This document shows, piece after piece, positions 55,554 through 63,359 of a stretch of 64,000 nucleotides of DNA. The notes beneath the pieces were generated by a model. That model saw only the letters and a program-made list of their open reading frames with translations. It was not told where the DNA came from and ran no database searches. Position 1 is the first letter of the stretch; each line of letters begins with the position of its first letter. A program made the position numbers and the translations under genes. The stretch is from Flavobacterium luteolum (lineage in GTDB: Bacteria > Bacteroidota > Bacteroidia > Flavobacteriales > Flavobacteriaceae). The DNA lies in contig NZ_CP114286.1 of NCBI RefSeq assembly GCF_027111275.1, positions 434,001 to 498,000 of the forward strand, given 5' to 3'.

Positions 55554-56513
55554 ATGAAAAAAGTTATTATTACCACATTTGCAGCATTAATGCTGTTTGC
55601 ATGTCAAAATGAACAATCTGATTCTGCCAACGCAGATGCAAGCGTTCCTGCAAGAAGAGGCTGTGCAACACAAGAAGTTTTAGAAGCTCAATTGAAAGCC
55701 GATCCTATGTTGGCAATTAGAATGAACGAAATCGAAACTTTTACCGCACAACACGCAAGTTCAAATTTTACTGGCCGTTTGGTTAATGGAAAAATTGAAA
55801 TTCCAGTTGTAGTAAACGTTTTATACAAAACTGCTGCACAAAACATTTCAGATGCACAAATTCAATCACAAATCGATGTTTTAAACAAAGATTTTAATGC
55901 TTTAAACTCTGACTACAATAATGTACCAGCATTATTCTCAGGAGTTAAAGCTAACATCGGGATTACTTTTGTTTTAGATCAGGTTATCAGAAAATCGACA
56001 ACTAAAACCTCTTGGGGAACAAATGACGCTATGAAGAAAACAGCTCAGGGCGGAATTGCTCCTACTTCTCCAACTACAAAATTAAACTTATGGTCATGTG
56101 TTATTGGGGGCGGAATTTTAGGTTATGCACAATTCCCTGGTGGCGCTTCTGCTACTGACGGAGTAGTAATTGATCCTAAATACTTCGGATTATCTGGTTC
56201 TGCAAATGCTCCATATAACTTAGGAAGAACAGCTACACACGAAGTTGGTCACTGGATGAACTTACGTCACATTTGGGGAGATGCAACTTGCGGAAGCGAT
56301 CTTGTTTCTGATACTCCTACACATAACACAGCAAACTACGGAGTTCCTTCTTACCCTCATTACAGCACTTGTACAGGTACTCCTGTAGAAATGACAATGA
56401 ACTACATGGATTATGTTGATGATGCTGCAATGTACATGTTCTCAACAGGACAGAAAAATAGAATTTCGGCTATTTTTACAACTGGAGGAGCAAGAGCTGC
56501 TTTTGCACAATAA
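55554..56513 (+). CDS. M43-family (pappalysin-like) zinc metalloprotease, lipoprotein
   Basis: 319 residues with lipoprotein signal MKKVIITTFAALMLFAC (Cys17). The catalytic motif is HEVGHWMNLRH at 229-239 (His229, Glu230, His233, His239), followed by IWGD, as in M43B proteases where the third ligand site is HxxGxxH-like with Asn here. Downstream is the Met-turn region MNYMDYVDD. Conserved Cys pairs in the C-terminal part (CGSDL, CTGTP) fit M43. It should be a surface- or periplasm-exposed peptidase. A propeptide region (about 25-80) precedes the domain. It has its own leader with an inverted repeat. Confidence 0.9.
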   Translation: MKKVIITTFAALMLFACQNEQSDSANADASVPARRGCATQEVLEAQLKADPMLAIRMNEIETFTAQHASSNFTGRLVNGKIEIPVVVNVLYKTAAQNISDAQIQSQIDVLNKDFNALNSDYNNVPALFSGVKANIGITFVLDQVIRKSTTKTSWGTNDAMKKTAQGGIAPTSPTTKLNLWSCVIGGGILGYAQFPGGASATDGVVIDPKYFGLSGSANAPYNLGRTATHEVGHWMNLRHIWGDATCGSDLVSDTPTHNTANYGVPSYPHYSTCTGTPVEMTMNYMDYVDDAAMYMFSTGQKNRISAIFTTGGARAAFAQ

Positions 56514-56534
56514 GCTGAAACTAAAAATATCAAT

Positions 56535-56563
56535 AAAGCGAGATGATTCATCTCGCTTTTTTT
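56535..56563 (+). terminator. Terminator after the metalloprotease gene
   Basis: AAAGCGAGAT and ATCTCGCTTT arms close a short loop, followed by T residues. Confidence 0.85.
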
Positions 56564-56619
56564 GTTTATCCATAAATTTTAGAATGCTTTTTCCTATATT
56601 TATAGTCTAAATTTTAAGC

Positions 56620-57711
56620 ATGATCACATCAAAAACTATTTCTAACGGAATATTAAGAGCCTTAGCTACAATTTTAATAATTGGCATCGTCTTATATTTT
56701 TTATATGAAATTCAAACTGTAATTGTCTATTTGTGCATTTCGCTAATATTGTGTTTGATTGCCAATCCGATGGTGCTGTTTTTAAAGAACAAATTAAAAT
56801 TCAGCAATTCGATAGCCGCTACAACGACAATTATCTTTTTCATTTTTCTAATTGTGGGCTTTATTTTATTGTTTGTTCCTTTAATTATTTCTCAAGCAAA
56901 TAATCTGGCACTTCTTGATACAGCGCATCTGCAGGCTCAATTTATAGAAACAGAAAACAGTCTTGAAAAATACTTTAATATTCCGCATATAGATTTGAAT
57001 AAAGTTATAAAAGATTCTAAACTTATTTCTTTCTTAGATTTCAGCTATTTTACAGGATTCATCAACACTATAATCAACTTTATGGCCGATATGGGAATGG
57101 GATTGGTATCTGTATTTTTTATTACTTTCTTTTTCATAAAAGATCAGGATATCTTTAAAGATCAGGCTAGAAGAATATTGCCAGATTCAAATGAAGATAA
57201 AATTTTAAATTCAGTCACAAAAATAAACCATTTATTGACTCGCTATTTTATCGGATTATTACTGCAGCTAATTGTTGTATTCATTCTCTATCTAGTTGTA
57301 TTGCTAATCTTCGGAAATAAAAATGCTTTTGTAATTGCTTTTTTATGTGCCATTCTAAATATAATTCCCTATTTGGGGCCTATTATTGGAACAACTTTAG
57401 CAGCCATTCTGACTATGATAAGCATGATTGGAAAGGATTTTCAATCAGAAATTCTTCCAACAACAATTTATGTCGTTATTGGATTTTTATTGGTTCAGGC
57501 AATTGACAACAATATTAGCCAGCCAATAATTTCGTCAAAAAGTGTAAATTCGCACCCGTTAGAAATATTCTTGGTTATATTAATCAGCGGTATTACGTTT
57601 GGAATTGTCGGAATGATAATCGCAATTCCTGCATTTACAATGATTAAAGTAATTTTAAAAGAATTTTTTCCTGACAATAAAATTGTCTCCGTATTAACCG
57701 AAAGAATTTAG
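56620..57711 (+). CDS. AI-2E-family transporter
   Basis: 363 residues with about eight transmembrane helices: paired helices at the N-terminus (about 10-50), one near 65-90, a soluble central stretch (about 95-150) and a C-terminal group (about 210-350). Family signs: the CISLILCLIANPMVLFLKNK region, MGLVSVFFITFFFIKD, FLCAILNIIPYLGPIIGT, and the SHPLEIFLVILISGITFGI block near the end. The AI-2E family includes the putative autoinducer-2 exporter TqsA and Na+/H+ antiporters, so the substrate is not known. It is 2 bp upstream of the methyltransferase gene and co-transcribed with it. Confidence 0.88.
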   Translation: MITSKTISNGILRALATILIIGIVLYFLYEIQTVIVYLCISLILCLIANPMVLFLKNKLKFSNSIAATTTIIFFIFLIVGFILLFVPLIISQANNLALLDTAHLQAQFIETENSLEKYFNIPHIDLNKVIKDSKLISFLDFSYFTGFINTIINFMADMGMGLVSVFFITFFFIKDQDIFKDQARRILPDSNEDKILNSVTKINHLLTRYFIGLLLQLIVVFILYLVVLLIFGNKNAFVIAFLCAILNIIPYLGPIIGTTLAAILTMISMIGKDFQSEILPTTIYVVIGFLLVQAIDNNISQPIISSKSVNSHPLEIFLVILISGITFGIVGMIIAIPAFTMIKVILKEFFPDNKIVSVLTERI

Positions 57712-57713
57712 CT

Positions 57714-58895
57714 TTGAACAATCCTATTTTGCATCCAGAAATTCAAGAATATATAATTCAAAATACTGGTGCAGATATAACAAAATTGGCGCTCCAAAAA
57801 AATCCATTCCCCGATGTAGACTGGATTTTAATATTGAATCAAATTGAAGCACGAACAAAAGCAAAGGAAAAACTTCCGACTTGGTTTACAGCCGAAAACA
57901 TCATTTATCCGAGTAAAATTTCTGTAGAACAAACCTCTTCAGAAAAAACAGCAGCTTACAAAGCTTCTTTAATTTCAGGTGAAACTTTAATTGATTTAAC
58001 TGGCGGTTTTGGCGTTGACGATTATTATTTTTCGAAGAAATTTAAAGCGATTACGCATTGCGAAATAAATGAAGAATTATCTGGAATTGTAACCCACAAT
58101 TTTAATCAGCTAAAAGTTGAAAATTGTACATTTTATACTGGAGATTCCATCCATTTATTAGAAGAATCAAACCAAAAATACGATTGGATTTACATTGACC
58201 CTTCTCGAAGAAATGACAGCAAAGGTAAAGTTTTCATGCTGAAAGACTGTCTGCCAAATGTTCCTGAATTACTTGATTTTTATTTCGAAAAAGCAAATTC
58301 AATTTTAATTAAGACTGCTCCATTATTAGATATTTCAGCAGGATTGTCAGAATTGAAAAACGTAAAGAACATTCACATCATTGCATTAGAAAACGAAGTT
58401 AAAGAACTGCTTTTTGAAATTCATAAAGGATATGCAGGCGAAATAACTTTAAAAACGGCCAATATCTTAAAAGATAAAACTGAAACTTTTGAGTTTGTTT
58501 TAGACAGCGAAATTCCATCACTTTCTTACGGCTTTCCATTACAATATCTTTACGAGCCAAATGCGGCAATCATGAAATCTGGCGGTTTTGATCAAGTAAG
58601 CAATGCTTTTCAGATTAATAAATTGCACAAACATTCGCATTTATATACTTCAGAAAGTTTAATTGATTTTCCTGGAAGAAAATTTGAGGTTCAAAAAGTC
58701 CTTTCATACAATAAAAATGAAATGAAAAACGAACTAGCCGGTAAGCAGGCCAATATCACTACACGTAATTTTCCAGAGACTGTAGAAAGCATTAGAAAAA
58801 AATGGAAAATAAAAAATGGAGGAAATTTGTATTGTTTTTTTACGACAGATGTAAAAGATAACAAAATAGTTTTAATTTGCACCAAAATAATCTAA
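57714..58895 (+). CDS. Class I SAM methyltransferase with THUMP-like domain
   Basis: 393 residues, start TTG at 57714 (MNNPILHPEIQEYIIQNTGA). The Rossmann methyltransferase core has LIDLTGGFGVDDYYFSKKF (SAM loop), HCEINEELSGIV and DWIYIDPSRRNDSKGKVFML, whose DPSRR resembles the NPPY-type catalytic loop. The C-terminal region (about 310-393) with FPGRKFEVQKVLSYNKNEMK is the small THUMP-like domain. Such proteins act on tRNA or rRNA bases, but the substrate is unknown. The gene directly follows the AI-2E-type gene. Confidence 0.84.
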   Translation: MNNPILHPEIQEYIIQNTGADITKLALQKNPFPDVDWILILNQIEARTKAKEKLPTWFTAENIIYPSKISVEQTSSEKTAAYKASLISGETLIDLTGGFGVDDYYFSKKFKAITHCEINEELSGIVTHNFNQLKVENCTFYTGDSIHLLEESNQKYDWIYIDPSRRNDSKGKVFMLKDCLPNVPELLDFYFEKANSILIKTAPLLDISAGLSELKNVKNIHIIALENEVKELLFEIHKGYAGEITLKTANILKDKTETFEFVLDSEIPSLSYGFPLQYLYEPNAAIMKSGGFDQVSNAFQINKLHKHSHLYTSESLIDFPGRKFEVQKVLSYNKNEMKNELAGKQANITTRNFPETVESIRKKWKIKNGGNLYCFFTTDVKDNKIVLICTKII

Positions 58896-58899
58896 CACA

Positions 58900-59466
58900 A
58901 TGAAACAATTAATTACGCTAACTCTATTTTTATTAACCTTTACCGCATTTGCCCAAAAACCTTGTGAATACAGTGTAAATGTAAACGACTCTATTGGATC
59001 TTATAAAATAACAAATGAATATTTGATGAGTGAGAAATATTTCGGCGGAAGCTTTAATTATATCTTCTTCTCTTTGGCTCAAACAGATGGTTTACCAACA
59101 TTGAACCTACAATCTATCCAAAAAAGCAAAGATTTTATAAAGGCAAACTGTTTTGATAAAAACTCAAAAATATTTTTGCAATTAGAAAACGGAAAAATTG
59201 TAACCCTAATGCATATCAATCAAGAGAATTGTGGAACACTTGTTCGTGACGAAAAAGGGTTTGATAACCGTATCAATACTGGTATTTTTATGTTTATGAA
59301 AGACAATTATGAGGAACTGAAAAAATCTCCAATTTCTATAATGCGAATAAAATACCTTACCAACACAGAAGATTATATTGTAAAACGAGAACTTACTTCT
59401 GAATTAACTGGAAAGGTAACGAATCCGAATACTTATTTTATGGATAATATCAGGTGCGTTGAGTAA
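58900..59466 (+). CDS. Secreted protein of unknown function
   Basis: 188 residues with signal peptide MKQLITLTLFLLTFTAFAQ, 4 bp after the methyltransferase stop. The mature part starts KPCEYSVNVNDSIGSYKITN and shows several strands and helices (ENGKIVTLMHINQENCGTLV; MRIKYLTNTEDYIVKRELTS). There are three cysteines. I do not recognise a family; small secreted proteins like this are frequent in Flavobacterium. The stop abuts the convergent dipeptidase gene. Confidence 0.6.
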   Translation: MKQLITLTLFLLTFTAFAQKPCEYSVNVNDSIGSYKITNEYLMSEKYFGGSFNYIFFSLAQTDGLPTLNLQSIQKSKDFIKANCFDKNSKIFLQLENGKIVTLMHINQENCGTLVRDEKGFDNRINTGIFMFMKDNYEELKKSPISIMRIKYLTNTEDYIVKRELTSELTGKVTNPNTYFMDNIRCVE

Positions 59467-60114
59467 TTAATCGCATTTCCATTTCTGGTTGGAAACTTTA
59501 TCTTTTAAACCTGTTTTTAAATTATAATGCCACCATTCAGAATCAAAGGAGTTAAAGCCATTTTTAATCATAGTCTTTTTTAAATAAGCCCTATTAGAAA
59601 GAATTTCTTTTGAAAGCTGTTTAAAATTATGACTCGCCATAATTCCAAAAAAATCAAAAGAAGTTCCCATATCCACTTCTTTTCCGGTTATATCGACCAA
59701 TGAAATATCTACGGCTCCTCCTCTATTGTGGATGGAGCCTTTTTTTGGATCGGCAACGTAGATCGGATTCGACACAATCTCCCACATTTTCTTCTGAATA
59801 TCCAAAGGCCTGTAACAATCGTAAATTTTAATTCTATAGCCTTTTTTCAAAAAATCTTTATTGGCTTCAACCAGCGCTTTTACAGTTTTTAAACGAAGCA
59901 TACATTCCGCACAGTCATAAACTTTTGTTTTTAAGAAATTATCTTCGGTTGCATATTTCATATCATAAACAAAATCGTTGCTGTAATCTCGCAGATTCAC
60001 AAAGGTAGTATCCGAAATTTTCACTTCAGCTGATGCAGTATAAGTTTCATTTTGAGCATGCAAACAGCTTATTCCAAAAAGAAAAAAAAATAAAATTTTG
60101 AGAGTATATTTCAT
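59467..60114 (-). CDS. D-Ala-D-Ala dipeptidase, VanX/DdpX type (M15D)
   Basis: 215 residues with signal peptide MKYTLKILFFFLFGISCLHA, so it is exported (E. coli DdpX is cytoplasmic). Zinc ligands: SIHNRGGAVDISL with His129 and Asp136, and EWWHY with His196; the catalytic Glu is Glu193. The conserved Arg of VanX is in DCYRPLDIQ (Arg102). It cleaves D-Ala-D-Ala, here probably recovering D-Ala from peptidoglycan. A glycopeptide-resistance role is unlikely without vanHA. It is convergent with the secreted protein and next to the Ivy-like lipoprotein gene, forming a cell-wall neighbourhood. Confidence 0.9.
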   Translation of the reverse strand: MKYTLKILFFFLFGISCLHAQNETYTASAEVKISDTTFVNLRDYSNDFVYDMKYATEDNFLKTKVYDCAECMLRLKTVKALVEANKDFLKKGYRIKIYDCYRPLDIQKKMWEIVSNPIYVADPKKGSIHNRGGAVDISLVDITGKEVDMGTSFDFFGIMASHNFKQLSKEILSNRAYLKKTMIKNGFNSFDSEWWHYNLKTGLKDKVSNQKWKCD

Positions 60115-60323
60115 TGTCTGAAGATTTTAAAAACTTGAAATTAAACAAAAAAATCTTAAAAACCGATTCTAAGATTTTCCTTTACAACTAAAAGCCCATT
60201 TTTTTGAATTCCTAATTCGTCATAAATTACTTTCAAACCAAAGTTTATTTTTAATATCTTTATGATAATTAAACCATTACGTCTTTGTAAATTAAATTAT
60301 TAATTCTAAAAATCAATTATGTT

Positions 60324-60845
60324 ATGAATTACAGAGCTAAATACATTTCAGCAGCAATCGTAAGCAGTTTAATTTTGTTTTCCTGCAAAAAAGAAATTAT
60401 AAAAGAAGTTCCTAAAACAGATTCTACTTCTATAAAAACAGAAGCTTTAAAAGAAGACAGCATAGTGTTGAACCCGAATGATTCTTTATATAGTTTAGTA
60501 GATAAAAGTGTTATTGGAACGCAGTTTCTGACCAAAAGCAGTATAGCTCCGAGATTAAAAAAATTATTAGGAGCAGATTATGACCAAATGGTAAAAAATT
60601 GGAACACAGAAACTCCTTTTGAAAAACAAGATAATATACTTCATGCATGGGGATGCAAACAGCATGACTGCAGCAATTATTCTTATGATTTGTACATCGA
60701 TGTTAAAAACAATAAAATCAATGTCTACAAATTTTCCGAATCTAAACTAACCGTTTTTAAAGAAGATAATTTTGATATTGAAATTAATGGTAACTTTTTA
60801 AAAGATCTTGAAATTAAGAAGCAAAATATCATAAATAAAAAATAA
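60324..60845 (+). CDS. Ivy-like lysozyme-inhibitor lipoprotein (putative)
   Basis: 173 residues with lipobox in MNYRAKYISAAIVSSLILFS-Cys21. The C-terminal part contains CKQHDC (111-116) inside NILHAWGCKQHDCSNYSYDL, followed by IDVKNNKINVYKF. E. coli Ivy has the disulfide-closed loop CKPHDC, whose His plugs the active site of c-type lysozyme, and the strand that follows has a similar alternation. Pairing of Cys111-Cys116 and the His114 position match. The rest of the sequence does not resemble Ivy strongly, so this is a motif-based assignment. It would be periplasmic, lipid-anchored, protecting peptidoglycan. Confidence 0.6.
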   Translation: MNYRAKYISAAIVSSLILFSCKKEIIKEVPKTDSTSIKTEALKEDSIVLNPNDSLYSLVDKSVIGTQFLTKSSIAPRLKKLLGADYDQMVKNWNTETPFEKQDNILHAWGCKQHDCSNYSYDLYIDVKNNKINVYKFSESKLTVFKEDNFDIEINGNFLKDLEIKKQNIINKK

Positions 60846-60874
60846 TAATGTGCCCGTTTAGGCGCTTAAAAAAA

Positions 60875-60916
60875 AACAGAAGTCTGGTTCTTATTGAACC
60901 AGACTTCTGTTTTTTA
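60875..60916. terminator. Bidirectional terminator
   Basis: AACAGAAGTCTGGTTC (60875-60890) pairs with GAACCAGACTTCTGTT (60896-60911) around TTATT, with A-run before and T-run after. It lies between the plus-strand lipoprotein gene and the convergent desaturase gene. Confidence 0.9.
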
Positions 60917-60934
60917 TAAAATTACTTTTAATAA

Positions 60935-62038
60935 TTATATCTCTCCTGTAATCAAAATATTTTCTTTTACTCCTTTGTCTCTCAGCATTCTAAAATGAGA
61001 ACGAACAGCATGATAAAACGGATACGAAGTGTATGGCAGATTATATTCTTCTGCATAACGTCTTATAATTGGCGTAATATAAGGATAGTACGTATGGCCA
61101 ACAGCAGGAAAAAGATGATGTGCCACATGATGCGTAAATCCGCCATAAAGAAAATTAGCCAATTTACTTTCAGTGCTAAAATCCTTAGTAACAATCATTT
61201 GATGCATTACCCAAGTGTCAGAAAGATTTCCATCTTCATCCGTATGTGGAAAATGGGCATCTTCATCAACATGTGTAGAAACTAAAGCTACAACTCCAAT
61301 CGCACTGCCGCATAGATGCATAGAAAGCCAAGCAAACAAAACCATGTACCAAGGCTGGCTTAACAACATCATAGGAATAAAAAGCAAATAAATAAGATTA
61401 ATAATCTTTGCCGCAAAAAGTCTATACACTTCCTGTCTCGGTATTTTATCCACCACTCTTTTTACGTAATTATCCTTTGTTCCAAAAAAATCTTTAAAGT
61501 CTCTAATATAAAGCCAATTAAGACTATAAAGAGGATAAATAAACCACATGTAAATATGCTGGTACTTGTGGTAATTAAATAGCGGACTGTTTGGAAATAT
61601 TCTAATAATATCGCTCTGCTTGATATCAATGTCCCAATCTGGCACGTTTGGATAAGCATGATGCAGACTTATATGGCGTCGCATCCAAAGCCAGTGATTA
61701 CTGCCAAATAATTCTAAAACATATAAAAACCATTCATTATGCTTAGGCTTTTTAAACAAAGCTCCATGTGCAGCATCATGAAAAGCATTTATAAATAAAA
61801 CGATCATTGTAATACCAGACAAAATGTAAAAAAGAAATAGTAAGGGCGTCTGGTTTCCGAAAATTAAAATACAGGCGTAGAACAAAAAAAATACTGCCAG
61901 AAGTCCTAAAGACTTCACGACATTTAATACATACAAAGACGAGTTTTTTAAGACCGTTTCATTCACTTCTAAACGCATCTTTTTAAAAAAATCATCTGCT
62001 CCTGGTTTAACATAAACCGGTCGTTTTAATTTTTCCAT
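60935..62038 (-). CDS. Membrane fatty acid desaturase (acyl-lipid/acyl-CoA type)
   Basis: 367 residues with about four to six membrane helices (about 42-62, 67-88, 155-175, 215-245). Three His boxes bind the diiron centre: HDAAH (near 88-92), HISLHH (near 122-127) and HHVAHH (near 304-309). Spacing fits the desaturase family that puts a double bond into membrane fatty acids, helping cold adaptation. The exact position of the double bond is not known. A TAAATTTG -7 box on the minus strand is at 62065-62072. A strong terminator at its end is shared with the Ivy-like gene. Confidence 0.9.
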   Translation of the reverse strand: MEKLKRPVYVKPGADDFFKKMRLEVNETVLKNSSLYVLNVVKSLGLLAVFFLFYACILIFGNQTPLLFLFYILSGITMIVLFINAFHDAAHGALFKKPKHNEWFLYVLELFGSNHWLWMRRHISLHHAYPNVPDWDIDIKQSDIIRIFPNSPLFNYHKYQHIYMWFIYPLYSLNWLYIRDFKDFFGTKDNYVKRVVDKIPRQEVYRLFAAKIINLIYLLFIPMMLLSQPWYMVLFAWLSMHLCGSAIGVVALVSTHVDEDAHFPHTDEDGNLSDTWVMHQMIVTKDFSTESKLANFLYGGFTHHVAHHLFPAVGHTYYPYITPIIRRYAEEYNLPYTSYPFYHAVRSHFRMLRDKGVKENILITGEI

Positions 62039-62133
62039 ATTGGTTACTGCTAGAAATTGTTAACCAAATTTAGTAAAAAAAAACTTAAACTGTAAGCGTA
62101 GATTTAAATAAAAATAGAGTATTTTAAACAAAA

Positions 62134-62156
62134 AAACCACTCTGTTAGAGTGGTTT
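62134..62156 (-). terminator. Terminator after the XRE regulator gene
   Basis: AAACCACTCT (62134-62143) pairs with AGAGTGGTTT (62147-62156) around GTT. On the minus strand T residues follow. Confidence 0.85.
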
Positions 62157-62206
62157 AAATTAATTTGACATTTAAAATTGTTAGATATTTTTTGGAAAAC
62201 TTTTTA

Positions 62207-62533
62207 TTATTCCTCAAACTTTTTATCTGCCAATCGCAATCTAATATTATGAATACGACCTTCAATCTCTTGCAAATCATTCAGAATATTTTGTTTTTCA
62301 TAAATCGCGCCGACTTCATTAACCATATCTTGCTCATCGGGAGCAAAAAGATCATTCAAATCCACATCAGGAAAATTTTTACTCAAGCTAATAATAAATT
62401 CAGAACCCATACTAGCTGTCCCATGTAAATATCTTCCAATCATTGCAGGGCTAAATCCTAGAATTGCCCCGACTTCCTTCTGCTTTAATCCTTTATCCTT
62501 AAAGAATTTACTTAGTTTCTCGTGATACATCAT
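62207..62533 (-). CDS. XRE-family helix-turn-helix regulator
   Basis: 108 residues. The HTH spans about 10-65: LSKFFKDKGLKQKEVGAILG then FSPAMIGRYLHGTASMGSEF and IISLSKNFPDVDLNDLFAPD. The C-terminal half (about 75-108) is a short coiled coil (YEKQNILNDLQEIEGRIHNI), probably for dimerisation. It may start at Met1 or Met2 (one codon apart). It faces a small plus-strand gene across a 122-bp gap with a palindrome (62583-62609), the arrangement of an autoregulating switch. Target genes beyond this are unknown. Confidence 0.85.
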   Translation of the reverse strand: MMYHEKLSKFFKDKGLKQKEVGAILGFSPAMIGRYLHGTASMGSEFIISLSKNFPDVDLNDLFAPDEQDMVNEVGAIYEKQNILNDLQEIEGRIHNIRLRLADKKFEE

Positions 62534-62582
62534 TTTTAAATTTCAAAGAAAATATAGGTAAAATATATTTTTTAACATTAAA

Positions 62583-62609
62583 AAGAATAAATAATATAAT
62601 ATTATTCTT
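62583..62609. promoter_or_regulatory. Palindromic operator candidate between divergent regulators
   Basis: AAGAATAA-N11-TTATTCTT, with the centre ATAATATAATA itself nearly symmetric. It sits in the 122-bp gap between the XRE gene and the 89-aa gene, where it could control both. Confidence 0.55.
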
Positions 62610-62655
62610 ACATTTACACGTAATAAAATACATACAAATAATTATTAGCAAATAT

Positions 62656-62925
62656 ATGTCAAAATTAATCAATAATAGCAATTTTAAAGAAGATAATTCT
62701 CACAATAAAAAAGCTTATGAATTTATAGATAAGCATTTACCTGTTACCTATGTTGACCTCACTATTGCTTGTATTGTAAAAAAAGGACAACCAGCCCCAA
62801 GCAAAGCATTAATTAGAAATGTCAGAAACAAAACCATACTTCGAAATGACGTCTTACTTGCACTGGTAGAAGTAGCCAATGAAAACAAAGAAGCAATCGA
62901 AAAAATTAAACTTCTAATCTCATAA
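62656..62925 (+). CDS. Small putative DNA-binding protein (Cro-like)
   Basis: 89 residues. The second half, HLPVTYVDLTIACIVKKGQP then APSKALIRNVRNKTILRNDV and LLALVEVANENKEAIEKIKL, has the helix pattern of a Cro/XRE-like domain in which SKALIRNVRNKTI would be the recognition helix. It is acidic/basic mixed without signal or membrane segment. The gene is divergent from an XRE regulator and followed 43 bp later by another small gene. Function unknown; a partner in a regulatory switch is a reasonable guess. Confidence 0.6.
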   Translation: MSKLINNSNFKEDNSHNKKAYEFIDKHLPVTYVDLTIACIVKKGQPAPSKALIRNVRNKTILRNDVLLALVEVANENKEAIEKIKLLIS

Positions 62926-62968
62926 TTTTCAAAACAAAGAAAAACGATTTATAACCAAAGATTATTTT

Positions 62969-63172
62969 ATGACAACCCGAAATAATAATAAAAAAGAAAA
63001 CCCTAGACAAAAGTCTATTCACAATCATTTTGAAATCTTATCTTCAGATAAAAATGATTTCAAAAACATTGCTTATTTATACGGAATGAGTCCTGAACAA
63101 TATAAAGAAGGACTTGAAATTCATTTAAAATGTTTTAGCCAAATTGAAAAAGTGAAAAGAATTATCAATTAG
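62969..63172 (+). CDS. Small protein of unknown function
   Basis: 67 residues, basic N-terminus (MTTRNNNKKENPRQKSIHNH) and a helical C-terminus (DFKNIAYLYGMSPEQYKEGL, CFSQIEKVKRIIN). No motif recognised. It follows the Cro-like gene by 43 bp in the same direction and is probably co-transcribed. The GMSPEQYKEGLEIHLK stretch resembles small helical DNA- or protein-binding pieces, which is only an impression. Confidence 0.45.
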   Translation: MTTRNNNKKENPRQKSIHNHFEILSSDKNDFKNIAYLYGMSPEQYKEGLEIHLKCFSQIEKVKRIIN

Positions 63173-63359
63173 GAATATATCATCTATCAATAAAATTATA
63201 TCAAATACACATCATCTCTTTTTTAAATCACTTCATAAAACCAATAAAATTAATTCGTATTGTAATTTTCAAATTTTAACATCAAAACATTATTTCAGCT
63301 AATTTTCAACTTTTTTGTAATTTGCCTTCCAACAAATTTGTCTTAGCAAATCTTCTCTG

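Noticed and set aside
59467..60114. Vancomycin-resistance vanX gene
   Set aside because: No vanH, vanA or vanRS genes are nearby and the protein has a signal peptide, pointing to peptidoglycan recycling.
62165..62428. 87-aa plus-strand frame
   Set aside because: Antisense to the XRE regulator gene, which has a recognisable HTH and its own terminator.
62207..63172. Integrated prophage
   Set aside because: Only three small regulator-like genes are present, with no integrase, capsid, tail or packaging genes in the window.
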